A stretch of DNA of 64,000 nt from Sinomonas cellulolyticus (GTDB lineage: Bacteria; Actinomycetota; Actinomycetes; Actinomycetales; Micrococcaceae), in assembly GCF_014656475.1 (NCBI RefSeq), contig NZ_BNCM01000016.1:1-64000 (forward strand), written 5' to 3'. A model generated the notes under the pieces. It was given only the letters and a program-made list of their open reading frames with translations, was not told the DNA's origin and ran no database searches. Shown here piece by piece: positions 54,213 to 62,153 of this stretch. Each line of letters starts with the position of its first letter. Position 1 is the stretch's first letter. The position numbers and the translations under genes were made by a program.

Positions 54213-55715
54213 GTGGACAACAACATCGAGCGGCCCTGGGCCGCCCTGTGGGCGCTCGTCATCGGCTTCTTCATGATCCTCATCGACACGACCATCGTGT
54301 CCGTGGCGAACCCCGCGATCATGCGGGCGCTCGGGGCGGACATCAACTCGGTCATCTGGGTCACGAGCGCCTACCTGCTCGCCTACGCTGTGCCCCTCCT
54401 CATCACCGGCAGGCTCGGGGACAGGTTCGGGCCCAAGCGGATGTACCTGTTCGGACTCGTCGTCTTCACGCTCTCGTCCCTGTGGTGCGGACTGTCGGGC
54501 ACCATCGCGTCCCTCATTGCCGCGCGCGTCGTCCAAGGGCTCGGCGCCGCGTTCATGACCCCGCAGACCATGGCGGTCATCACCCGCATCTTCCCGCCGG
54601 AGCGCCGCGGCGCCGCGATGAGCATCTGGGGCTCCACGGCCGGGGTGGCCATGCTCGTCGGCCCGATCCTCGGCGGGCTTCTCGTTGACGGCTTCGGCTG
54701 GGAGTGGGTGTTCTACATCAACGTGCCGATCGGCGTCGCCGGCTTCGTCCTCGCCGCCCGGCTCGTGCCCAAGCTGCCCACGCACTCGCACCGCTTCGAC
54801 TGGCTCGGCGTCGCGCTGAGCGCCGCGGGCATGTTCCTGCTCGTGTTCGGCATCCAGGAGGGCCAGACCTACTCCTGGGGCACGATCTCCGGGCCGATCA
54901 CGGTGTGGGGCCTGATCATCGCGGGCGTCGTGGTCATGGTGCTCTTCGTCGTGTGGCAGCGGTTCAACCGCGCCGAGCCGCTCGTGCCCCTGGGCCTCTT
55001 CCGCGACCGTAACTTCTCCCTCGCCAACGCGGGAATCTCCGTGGTGGGTCTCGTCGTCACGTCCTTCGGCCTGCCGGTCATCTTCTACTACCAGCTCGTG
55101 CGGGGCATGACCCCGACCGAGTCCGCGCTCATGAGCATCCCCCTCGCCGTCTTCTCGGGCGTGCTCGCGCCGTTCGCCGGGAAGCTCGTGGACCGCGGGC
55201 ACGGGAAGATCATGAACATCGGCGGGATGCTCGTGTTCGCCGCGGGCCTCGTGCTCTATGCGGTGCTCATGACGCCGGACATGCCGATCTGGCTCCTGCT
55301 CATCCCGAGCGCGGTGATCGGCATCGCGAACGCCGGCATCTGGGGACCGCTTGCGACCCTTGCCACGCGCAGCCTGCCGCCGCAGCTCGCGGGGGCGGGC
55401 TCGGGCATCTACAACACGACCCGCCAGGTCGGCGCCGTGCTCGGCTCGGCGGCCATCGCGGCCCTCATGGAGGCCCGCCTGGCGGCCGACCTCCCGTCCG
55501 GCGGCCCCGCTGCTCCGGCGGGCGAACTCGCCTCGGGACACCTGCCGCAGTTCCTGCAGGCGGGCTTTGCGTCCGCGATGGCCCAGTCCGTGCTCCTGCC
55601 CGCGGCCTTCACTGTGCTGGGGCTCGCCATCGCCTTCTTCTTCGTCAAGGTGCCCGCCGACATGCCGCGCGAGGCCGCCCCGGCGCCCGGCAAGGTGCCG
55701 GAGTCGCAGCGCTGA
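54213..55715 (+). CDS. DHA2-type MFS multidrug exporter (EmrB/QacA group)
   Basis: A 500-residue proton-coupled exporter with 14 predicted helices. Motif D1-like MILIDTTIVSVANPAIMRAL, motif A GRLGDRFGPKRMYLFGLVVF, motif C MLVGPILGGLLVDGFGWEWV with the following FYINVPIGVAGF mark the 14-helix family. Substrate unknown. GTG start; GACCCT ends 6 nt upstream, so a leaderless transcript is possible. It converges with the GNAT gene across a short hairpin. Confidence 0.92.
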   Translation: MDNNIERPWAALWALVIGFFMILIDTTIVSVANPAIMRALGADINSVIWVTSAYLLAYAVPLLITGRLGDRFGPKRMYLFGLVVFTLSSLWCGLSGTIASLIAARVVQGLGAAFMTPQTMAVITRIFPPERRGAAMSIWGSTAGVAMLVGPILGGLLVDGFGWEWVFYINVPIGVAGFVLAARLVPKLPTHSHRFDWLGVALSAAGMFLLVFGIQEGQTYSWGTISGPITVWGLIIAGVVVMVLFVVWQRFNRAEPLVPLGLFRDRNFSLANAGISVVGLVVTSFGLPVIFYYQLVRGMTPTESALMSIPLAVFSGVLAPFAGKLVDRGHGKIMNIGGMLVFAAGLVLYAVLMTPDMPIWLLLIPSAVIGIANAGIWGPLATLATRSLPPQLAGAGSGIYNTTRQVGAVLGSAAIAALMEARLAADLPSGGPAAPAGELASGHLPQFLQAGFASAMAQSVLLPAAFTVLGLAIAFFFVKVPADMPREAAPAPGKVPESQR

Positions 55716-55723
55716 CCCCTGCA

Positions 55724-55743
55724 CCCCGGCGTCAGGGCCGGGG
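55724..55743. terminator. Bidirectional terminator between convergent genes
   Basis: CCCCGGC (55724-55730) and GCCGGGG (55737-55743) form a 7-bp stem with a 6-nt loop that includes the GNAT stop codon. Confidence 0.6.
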
Positions 55744-56442
55744 CAGCTGCACGGATGCGATATGGCCCTGTGCCTGGATCCCGAGGGAATCGGCGAGCCG
55801 GAGGGCGGCGGTGGCGTGGGACGGCACTGCGATCTGGACGATGAGGCCCTCAGCCAGGGCCTCATGGGCCGCGATCGAGGCCGCCAGCCGGCCGAGGCCC
55901 CTGCGCCGCAGCGGCGGCGCCACGAGCACGCTCAGGTCGGCCAGCAGCCCCTCCCGGACGGTGTAGGCGGCGCAGGCGGCGGGACCGTCCGGGAGCATGA
56001 GGGTGAATCTCTGCTCGCGCTCGGTCAGTGCGGCGGAGGAGACGTCGTCCGGCGGGCACCGCATCTCGAGCCCGATGGCGTCCGGCGCCCCCCGGGAGAC
56101 CTGTGGCTCGACGTCGGGCTGGGCGAGCGGCAGGTCGTCGGCGAACCCGAGCACCGCGGTCCGCAGCCCGCGCGCGCCGTGGCCCGCGAGCCGCAGCAGC
56201 GCGCCCCCGTCCACCACCTCGTCGAGGCCGAGGTCCGCCGCGGCCGCCACCAGCCCGGCCGGTCCGGTCACCGCGAGCTGGCCGAAGAGCACGACGGCGG
56301 TCAGCTCCCGGGCGCTGTCGACGCGCCCGAGGAGGCGCGCGCCGTCGTCCGAGAAGCTCAGGTCCGGCAGCCCCAGCCGCCGCGCCCAGGCGAGCCGCAC
56401 GATGCCGCGGCTCCCGGGCTGGAAGGTCCCTCGCGAGCTCAT
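55732..56442 (-). CDS. GNAT family acetyltransferase
   Basis: A 236-residue protein. The last 90 residues are a GNAT fold: AACAAYTVREGLLADLSVLV, then the acetyl-CoA loop PPLRRRGLGRLAASIAAHEA. The first 140 residues (SSRGTFQPGSRGIVRLAWAR, DLSFSDDGARLLGRVDSARE) are a separate region seen in some two-part GNAT proteins. Substrate unknown. The ATG at 56442 is 4 bp after the pfkA stop, so it is probably co-transcribed with pfkA. Confidence 0.82.
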   Translation of the reverse strand: MSSRGTFQPGSRGIVRLAWARRLGLPDLSFSDDGARLLGRVDSARELTAVVLFGQLAVTGPAGLVAAAADLGLDEVVDGGALLRLAGHGARGLRTAVLGFADDLPLAQPDVEPQVSRGAPDAIGLEMRCPPDDVSSAALTEREQRFTLMLPDGPAACAAYTVREGLLADLSVLVAPPLRRRGLGRLAASIAAHEALAEGLIVQIAVPSHATAALRLADSLGIQAQGHIASVQLPRP

Positions 56443-56446
56443 CGGA

Positions 56447-57472
56447 TCAGCCGAACAGGACGGCGGCCTCGTCGTAGCGGTCCTGCGGGACCGTCTTGAG
56501 CCGTCCGAGGGCCTCCTCGAAGCCCACGTGGACAATCTGCGTGCCGTGGAGGGAGACCATGGTGCCCCATCGGCCGTCGACCACGGAATCGATCGCAGCC
56601 ATCCCGAGGCGCGTCGCGAGCACGCGGTCGAACGCGGTGGGGACACCGCCGCGCTGGATGTGCCCCAGAATGGTCGCACGGGTCTCGATGCCCGTGCGCG
56701 CCTCGATCTCCGGCGCGAGCTGCTCCGCGATCCCGCCGAGCCTCGGCCGCCCGAACGTGTCGAGCCCGCGCTCCGAGTGCGGCTCGGCCATGCCCTCGAG
56801 CACGAACCCCTCGGCCACCACCACGAGGGGTGCACGGCCGCGGTCGTGGGCCAGCTGCACCCACGTGGCGACCTGGTCCAGGGAGACCTTCTGCTCGGGG
56901 ATGAGGATCGCGTGGGCGCCCGAGGCCATCCCCGAGTGCAGCGCGATCCAGCCCACGTGGCGGCCCATCACCTCGGCGATCATGCACCGGTGGTGGGACT
57001 CGCCGGTGGTGCGGAGACGGTCGATGGCCTCGGTTGCGATCTCCACCGCGGTGTCGAAGCCGAACGTGTAGTCCGTGGCGTCGAGGTCGTTGTCCACGGT
57101 CTTGGGCACGCCCACGATCTTCAGGCCGGCGTCGGTGAGGCGCCGGGCCGCGGCGAGCGTCCCCTCGCCGCCGATGGCAATGATGGCATCGATGCCGAGA
57201 CGGTCCATGTGGCCCTTGATGACCTCGGGGCCGCCGCCATGCTCGAACGGGTTGGTGCGTGAGGTACCGAGGATCGTGCCGCCCTGCTTGGCGATGCCGC
57301 GCACGCTCGTGCGCGGCAGGTCGACGATGTCGCCCTCGACCACACCGCGCCAGCCGTCGCGGTACCCGACGAACTCCTGGCCGTGGACCGCGATGCCCTT
57401 GAGCACTGCGCCACGGATCACGGCGTTGAGGCCGGGGCAGTCGCCGCCGGACGTGAGGATGCCGATCTTCAT
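56447..57472 (-). CDS. pfkA: 6-phosphofructokinase
   Basis: A 341-residue glycolytic kinase. KIGILTSGGDCPGLNAVIRG is the nucleotide-binding start. Residues IAIGGEGTLAAAR place a Gly at 104, and VPKTVDNDLDATDYTFGFDT places Lys at 124. Known group III enzymes use ATP when 104 is Gly and pyrophosphate when it is Asp, so this is predicted to be ATP-dependent. Substrate residues in SHHRCMIAEVMGRHVGWIAL and the later HIQRGGVPTAFDRVLATRLG are intact. AAGG precedes the ATG. Confidence 0.95.
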   Translation of the reverse strand: MKIGILTSGGDCPGLNAVIRGAVLKGIAVHGQEFVGYRDGWRGVVEGDIVDLPRTSVRGIAKQGGTILGTSRTNPFEHGGGPEVIKGHMDRLGIDAIIAIGGEGTLAAARRLTDAGLKIVGVPKTVDNDLDATDYTFGFDTAVEIATEAIDRLRTTGESHHRCMIAEVMGRHVGWIALHSGMASGAHAILIPEQKVSLDQVATWVQLAHDRGRAPLVVVAEGFVLEGMAEPHSERGLDTFGRPRLGGIAEQLAPEIEARTGIETRATILGHIQRGGVPTAFDRVLATRLGMAAIDSVVDGRWGTMVSLHGTQIVHVGFEEALGRLKTVPQDRYDEAAVLFG

Positions 57473-57475
57473 TCA

Positions 57476-57820
57476 GGGCCTTCCCTTGGGGCGGCCGCCA
57501 GCGGGGCGGGCGCGCATCGTGTGGTCAAGGCGCCCCGTTGAGCCCGGGCCCATTCTAGCCGCGGCGGGCGTGGCGCACGCCACATGGATGAGTCGGCGGC
57601 GGAGACGCGCACGACGGCGCGCGGTCGCCTCGTGGACGGGCAGGGGGCCGGGCGTACGGCGACACGTGCGGAGACATGCGTGGACGCAGCAGGGGAGCCA
57701 TGGTCCGGCAACCGCTTCGTGCAGCTGCCGGACCATGGCTCCAGATGCGCTTTGCGCTGGCTTCCTCCGGCTCGGGGGCCTTCTTCCCGCTCGCGCTCCC
57801 TTGAAGGGAGGCGGCCCGGA
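57476..57820. other. Noncoding region between pfkA and the PspC gene
   Basis: About 345 bp. It holds the 17-bp inverted repeat at 57694-57742 and presumably the pfkA promoter on the minus strand. No convincing gene on either strand. Confidence 0.6.
57694..57742 (-). terminator. Large inverted repeat downstream of the PspC operon
   Basis: A perfect 17-bp inverted repeat (57694-57710 with 57726-57742, arms GGAGCCATGGTCCGGCA and complement) around a 15-nt spacer. It lies 79 bp past the PspC gene stop, so a terminator is likely, though it could also be a dispersed palindromic repeat. Confidence 0.6.
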
Positions 57821-58141
57821 TCAGGCGGCGGGGCCCCCGGCGCCTGGGCCCCCCACGCCCGGACCGCCGGTGCCGGGACCGCCGGCGCCCGGGCCGATGC
57901 TCTTGGGCCGCACCCATTCCTCGAGGATGATCCGGCCGCTCTGGTCCGGGATGAGGATCCACGCCGCGAGGTAGACGAGGACGGCTGGCCCGGGCAGGAG
58001 GCACAGCACGAGGAACACGATGCGGACAAAGACGGGGTCGACGTTGAGCCGGTCGGCGATCCCGCCGAGCACGCCGCCCACGATCTTGCGCGGGCCGCGC
58101 TTGAGTCCGGCGGAGCGGAGGGCGTTGAAGAACGAGTCCAT
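57821..58141 (-). CDS. Small PspC-domain membrane protein
   Basis: A 106-residue protein. The PspC domain is FNALRSAGLKRGPRKIVGGV, then LGGIADRLNVDPVFVRIVFL, with a transmembrane helix (IVFLVLCLLPGPAVLVYLAA). The C-terminal 30 residues are GGPG repeats (GPGAGGPGTGGPGVGGPGA). PspC proteins sense or protect the membrane. AGGAG precedes the ATG. Third of three leftward membrane genes. Confidence 0.85.
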   Translation of the reverse strand: MDSFFNALRSAGLKRGPRKIVGGVLGGIADRLNVDPVFVRIVFLVLCLLPGPAVLVYLAAWILIPDQSGRIILEEWVRPKSIGPGAGGPGTGGPGVGGPGAGGPAA

Positions 58142-58173
58142 GATGTCTCTCCTGGGTGTGGGTGGTGGTGGGG

Positions 58174-58539
58174 TCAGTCGGTCGCGGACGCGTCGTGTGC
58201 GGACGTCCCGCGGGCCGGGTCCCCTGGGGCGTACGGGCTTGGCTTGGGCAGCGTGGCGGCATGGGGTGCTGCGGGGTCGGGGACGGGCTCGAGCGGCGCG
58301 ACGGGGGCGGCGTCGGCAGCCAGCGTCCGGCGGCGGCGCGAGGCGGCGATCCCGCCGATCACGAGGCCGAGGCCCGCGAGGAGGAGGATTCCGGCGGCGG
58401 CGTAGCCCGGGTCCACACTGAACCAGCCGAGCCGGTTGGCGAGCATGAGCGCTCCGACCACGATGACCACAGCTCCCCACACGATCGTTCCAATGGACGG
58501 TCCGGAGGTCTCGGACCGGGTCTCCTGCTGGGTGCTCAT
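58174..58539 (-). CDS. Two-helix membrane protein of the PspC cluster
   Basis: A 121-residue protein with two membrane helices (GTIVWGAVVIVVGALMLANR and AGILLLAGLGLVIGGIAASR) and a Pro/Ala-rich tail. The hydrophobic hairpin resembles the short LiaI/LiaF-type N-domain. Starts 1 bp after the stop of the upstream gene, with GAGGAG nearby; co-transcribed with both PspC genes. No firm function. Confidence 0.75.
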   Translation of the reverse strand: MSTQQETRSETSGPSIGTIVWGAVVIVVGALMLANRLGWFSVDPGYAAAGILLLAGLGLVIGGIAASRRRRTLAADAAPVAPLEPVPDPAAPHAATLPKPSPYAPGDPARGTSAHDASATD

Positions 58540-58540
58540 G

Positions 58541-60037
58541 TCAGCGCTCCTCGGTGATCGTGACATTGCTCAGGGTAGCGTCGAGGTCCACCAGGAGGGT
58601 GGCCCCGGGCTTGCCCGAGTTGTAGGTGGTGGTGTCCCGCTGGCTGAGTCCGGCCGAGGTGCGGCCGTCGGCCTTGACGGCCGCGAGCGTCGAGGTGCTG
58701 CGGACTTCGACCGGGACGTCCTTGGGGACGGTGATCGCGATATCGCTCATCGTGATCTTGACAGGGACGGTTGCGTCGGCGGCGAGCGGTGCGGCGTCGA
58801 GGGCGCTGAGGTCCAGGGTGCCCTTGGCGCCGGTGATGTCGTAGCCGGCGGTCGCCTGGGAGATCGTGGCGGGCGCGTACGAGGCGGTGTGGGTCCGGAC
58901 GTCGGAGAACCGTTCCACGCCTTGGCTCACGGGCGCGCTCACGAGGGCCACGACCGCGAACACCGTCAGGACGCCGGCCGTCCGGCCACGCAGTCCGGCG
59001 ATCACGATGCCGAGGCCGATGACGATGGCCACCGCAGTCCAGATCGCGCCCGGCGCGAGCGGGAGGGCGCCGGTGGCGACGAGCACCCCGAGTGTGCCCG
59101 CGACCAGCGCGGCCGCTCCCAGGATCACGAGGACGAACGGTGCCGAGGGACCCCGCCGGCGTGGCGGCCGGGGTGAGGCCTGGACGGGCACTGTGGGGAG
59201 CGAGCCGCCGTAGTACGGTGGTGCGCTCGGCTCGCCCTGGCCGCCGTAGTACGGCACCGCGTGGGCCTGCTCGGACCACTGGGCCTGCTCGGACCACTGG
59301 GTCCGCTCCGGCAAGGGGGCCTGCTGCGGTGGCCGGGGATGGCCGGCCGTGCCGTGGCCGGTCGGGGAGGCGTACGACGGCGCCGTTCCCGGCTTCGTGT
59401 AGTAGTCGTCGCCGGGGGCGGGGACTTCCCCGGCCGCGACGTCGGGACCGGGCGCTCCACCGGTGCCCGTTCCCGGGCCCATCGGGGAAGGGGACTGCCA
59501 GCCTGCGCGGTAGCCCGCGCGCCTGCGGCTGCCCCGGACGATGCTGTAGATGCCGAAGGCCACGACCGCGATCCAGAAGAGGCCCCAGAAGGCGCCGCCG
59601 ATCCCGCTTTCACCGAACCAGAAGCCGGCCCGGGCGCCGCCGAGGCCGAGGATGGTGACGATGAGCCCCCCGGTCATGCCCGCCGTCCAGCGGCCGTGGG
59701 CGGCCTCCTGGGCGTGGATGCGGCCGTCGGGTTCCGGGAGGAGGAGCCACAGGATGCCGTAGGCGAGCACCCCGACGCCGAGGAAGATCGCCGCGACGAT
59801 GAAGAGGCCGCGGACAAGGACAGGGTCCACGCCCCATCGGTGGGCGAGGCCGCTCGCGACCCCGCCCACCCAGCGCTCACCGCCGCGGGCGAGCCGGAGG
59901 CTGCGGATCCAGCCGAAGAAGTCGCCGCTGGGAGCGGGGCGGGGCGCTGGGCCCGGCGGGACGGGCCCGGGCTGAGGGTGGGGTTCGTCCTGGGGCTGAG
60001 GTGCTGGCTGGTCGCCAGGGCTCGGTTCTGTGCTCAT
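58541..60037 (-). CDS. PspC-domain protein with LiaF-like C-terminus
   Basis: A 498-residue membrane protein. A Pro-rich N-tail (1-40) leads to a PspC domain (GERWVGGVASGLAHRWGVDP, then VLVRGLFIVAAIFLGVGVLA). Further helices occur at about 115-165 and 285-380 (FVLVILGAAALVAGTLGVLV, IWTAVAIVIGLGIVIAGLRG). The C-terminal third (from about 385) is a beta-strand repeat domain like LiaF (VPVKITMSDIAITVPKDVPV). In Bacillus LiaF inhibits the LiaRS envelope-stress pair. Divergent from the PspC-kinase gene. A Tyr/Gly/Pro-rich linker lies between. Confidence 0.85.
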   Translation of the reverse strand: MSTEPSPGDQPAPQPQDEPHPQPGPVPPGPAPRPAPSGDFFGWIRSLRLARGGERWVGGVASGLAHRWGVDPVLVRGLFIVAAIFLGVGVLAYGILWLLLPEPDGRIHAQEAAHGRWTAGMTGGLIVTILGLGGARAGFWFGESGIGGAFWGLFWIAVVAFGIYSIVRGSRRRAGYRAGWQSPSPMGPGTGTGGAPGPDVAAGEVPAPGDDYYTKPGTAPSYASPTGHGTAGHPRPPQQAPLPERTQWSEQAQWSEQAHAVPYYGGQGEPSAPPYYGGSLPTVPVQASPRPPRRRGPSAPFVLVILGAAALVAGTLGVLVATGALPLAPGAIWTAVAIVIGLGIVIAGLRGRTAGVLTVFAVVALVSAPVSQGVERFSDVRTHTASYAPATISQATAGYDITGAKGTLDLSALDAAPLAADATVPVKITMSDIAITVPKDVPVEVRSTSTLAAVKADGRTSAGLSQRDTTTYNSGKPGATLLVDLDATLSNVTITEER

Positions 60038-60161
60038 GCCCCAATCCTTCCGCCGCGCGGGCAGCGAACCCATGGGGGGAGACCCTGAACGGACCCTGAA
60101 CCGACCCCGGAACGCGCCTCTCGAGCACCCTGAGCACTCTCAAGGGTGCTTGGATGGATGC

Positions 60162-61472
60162 ATGGAGACCGCCATGGGCCGCCCGCCGCTCGTGCGGGGC
60201 GAGGACCGCCTCATCGCCGGCGTCTGCTCGGGCCTGGCCCGCCATCTCGGCCTGAGGGTCGACGTGGTCCGGTGGGTCATGGCCGGGGCCGCGCTCCTCG
60301 GCGGGGCCGGCATCGTGCTGTATGGGTGGCTCTGGATCATGGTCCCCACCGCGGCGGAGGCCGGGAAGCGCCGCGCACGCGTGCCGGCCTCGCCGATCGC
60401 TCCGACCGTGAGCTCGCCGGCACCTTCGGCCCCGAGCCAGCGTGAAGCGCCGCAGATGCCGCGCTACGCGCGGGAGGTGCTGCTCGGCGTCGTGCTCCTC
60501 CTCGGGGCCGTGGCCCTCGGCGGCCCGCTGATCGGGGTGCCGGTTCCGCTGGACACGGTCGTGCCCGTCGCTGCCATCCTCGGCGGCGCGGCGCTGGCCT
60601 GGATGCAGCTGGACGAGGCGCGGCGCGAGAAGCTCGTCCGCGGTGCCAGCGGGGAACGATGGACCGGCTGGCTCCGTCTCGGCGCAGGACTCGTGCTCGT
60701 GGTCGCGGGCGTGACGCTCGCCGTTTCGGGGAGCCAGTGGAACGTCCTCGGCATGGCGCTGCTGGCCTCGTTCGCGGTGCTCGCCGGCGTGGGCCTCGTC
60801 CTGCTCCCATGGGGCCTGAAGTTCTGGCGCGAGCTCGGCACGGAACGCGCGGCACGGGTCCGCGAGGAAGAGCGGGCCGAGATCGCTGCCCATCTGCACG
60901 ATTCGGTCCTGCAGACCCTTGCCCTCATCCAGCGCCGGGCCGGGAGCGAGGCAGACGTGACGCGGCTCGCCCGCGCACAGGAGCGTGAGCTGCGCGAGTG
61001 GCTGTACCGTGACGCCCGCGGCGGCCAGGGCACGTTCGCAGACCGCATCGCGGCGCTCGCGGGCCAAGTCGAGGACCTCCATGGCGTGCCGATCGACGTC
61101 GTGACCGTGGGCGGCAGCGAACCCGGCTCGCCGGCCGAGGCAGGGCCCGACGGCGGCCGGCACCAAGCGCTGGTCGCCGCCGAGGCGCAGGACGCCCTCC
61201 TGCAGGCTGCCCGCGAGGCGATGCTCAACGCCGTGCGCCACGGTGCCGGGCCCGTGTCGGTGTATGCCGAGTGCGGCAAGGATGCCACCGAGGTGTTCAT
61301 CAAGGACCGCGGCGAGGGGTTCGACCCGGAGGCCGTGCCCGAGGACCGCCTCGGTGTGCGCGAGTCGATCGTCGGGCGGATGCGGCGCCATGGCGGAGAG
61401 GCCGTGATCGTGAGCGGGCCGCAGGGCACGGAGGTGCGGCTGAAGCTGCCCCAGAGGACGGAGGAACCATGA
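60162..61472 (+). CDS. PspC-sensor histidine kinase (LiaS/NarL partner type)
   Basis: A 436-residue kinase. An N-terminal PspC domain (LVRGEDRLIAGVCSGLARHL, residues 10-29) and a helix at about 38-62 are followed by four more helices (about 105-220). The H box is EIAAHLHDSVLQTLALIQRR with H246, the HisKA_3/HATPase type; N box EAMLNAVRHGAGPVSVYAE (N356); G box DRGEGFDPEAVPEDRLGVRE. It should detect membrane stress through PspC and phosphorylate the next protein. ATG at 60162, or at 60174, with weak Shine-Dalgarno GGATGG. Overlaps the regulator start (ATGA). Confidence 0.9.
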   Translation: METAMGRPPLVRGEDRLIAGVCSGLARHLGLRVDVVRWVMAGAALLGGAGIVLYGWLWIMVPTAAEAGKRRARVPASPIAPTVSSPAPSAPSQREAPQMPRYAREVLLGVVLLLGAVALGGPLIGVPVPLDTVVPVAAILGGAALAWMQLDEARREKLVRGASGERWTGWLRLGAGLVLVVAGVTLAVSGSQWNVLGMALLASFAVLAGVGLVLLPWGLKFWRELGTERAARVREEERAEIAAHLHDSVLQTLALIQRRAGSEADVTRLARAQERELREWLYRDARGGQGTFADRIAALAGQVEDLHGVPIDVVTVGGSEPGSPAEAGPDGGRHQALVAAEAQDALLQAAREAMLNAVRHGAGPVSVYAECGKDATEVFIKDRGEGFDPEAVPEDRLGVRESIVGRMRRHGGEAVIVSGPQGTEVRLKLPQRTEEP

Positions 61473-62143
61473 GCCAGGAGCCAGAAGCGTCCCGCGCGCT
61501 GATCGAGCCCGTGACGGTCGTGATCGTGGACGACCACACCATCTTCCGCTCGGGCCTCAAGGCGGACCTCGACGAGCGCGTGCGCGTTGTCGGGGAGGCC
61601 GGGACGGTGGAGGGCGCCGTCCGGGCCGTCGAGGAGCTGCGTCCGCAGGTGGTTCTGCTGGACGTCCACCTGCCCGGCGGGCTGGGCGGCGGCGGACGTG
61701 AGGTGCTCACGCGCTGTGCCGCCCTCCTGCCTGCAGTCCGGTTCCTCGCGCTGAGCGTCTCGGACGCCGCCGAGGACGTCGTCTCCACAATCCGCGCCGG
61801 CGCACGGGGCTACGTGACGAAGACGGCCTCGGGCCCCGAGATCACCGACGCCGTGATCCGGGTTGCTGACGGGGACGCGGTCTTCTCTCCCCGCCTCGCC
61901 GGGTTCGTGCTCGACGCCTTCGGCACCGCGTCCGTGGCGGACGACGAGCTCGACAAGCTGTCTGCCCGCGAGCTCGACGTCATGCGGCTCATCGCCCGCG
62001 GCTACTCCTACAAGGAGACCGCGAAGGAGCTGTTCATCTCGGTCAAGACGGTCGAGACCCATGTCTCCGCGGTGCTGCGGAAGCTGCAGCTGACCAACCG
62101 GCACGAGCTCTCGCGATGGGCGGCCGACCGCCGCATCTGGTGA
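61469..62143 (+). CDS. NarL/LiaR-type response regulator
   Basis: A 224-residue regulator. The receiver has TVVIVDDHTIFRSGLKADLD and phospho-acceptor D65 in VVLLDVHLPGGLGG; the LuxR-type HTH (about 155-220) contains LSARELDVMRLIARGYSYKE and SVKTVETHVSAVLRKLQLTN. Partner of the PspC kinase, with a 4-bp overlap. Likely targets are the divergent PspC/LiaF genes, but no binding site was identified. Confidence 0.93.
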   Translation: MSQEPEASRALIEPVTVVIVDDHTIFRSGLKADLDERVRVVGEAGTVEGAVRAVEELRPQVVLLDVHLPGGLGGGGREVLTRCAALLPAVRFLALSVSDAAEDVVSTIRAGARGYVTKTASGPEITDAVIRVADGDAVFSPRLAGFVLDAFGTASVADDELDKLSARELDVMRLIARGYSYKETAKELFISVKTVETHVSAVLRKLQLTNRHELSRWAADRRIW

Positions 62144-62153
62144 CCCTGCCGGG

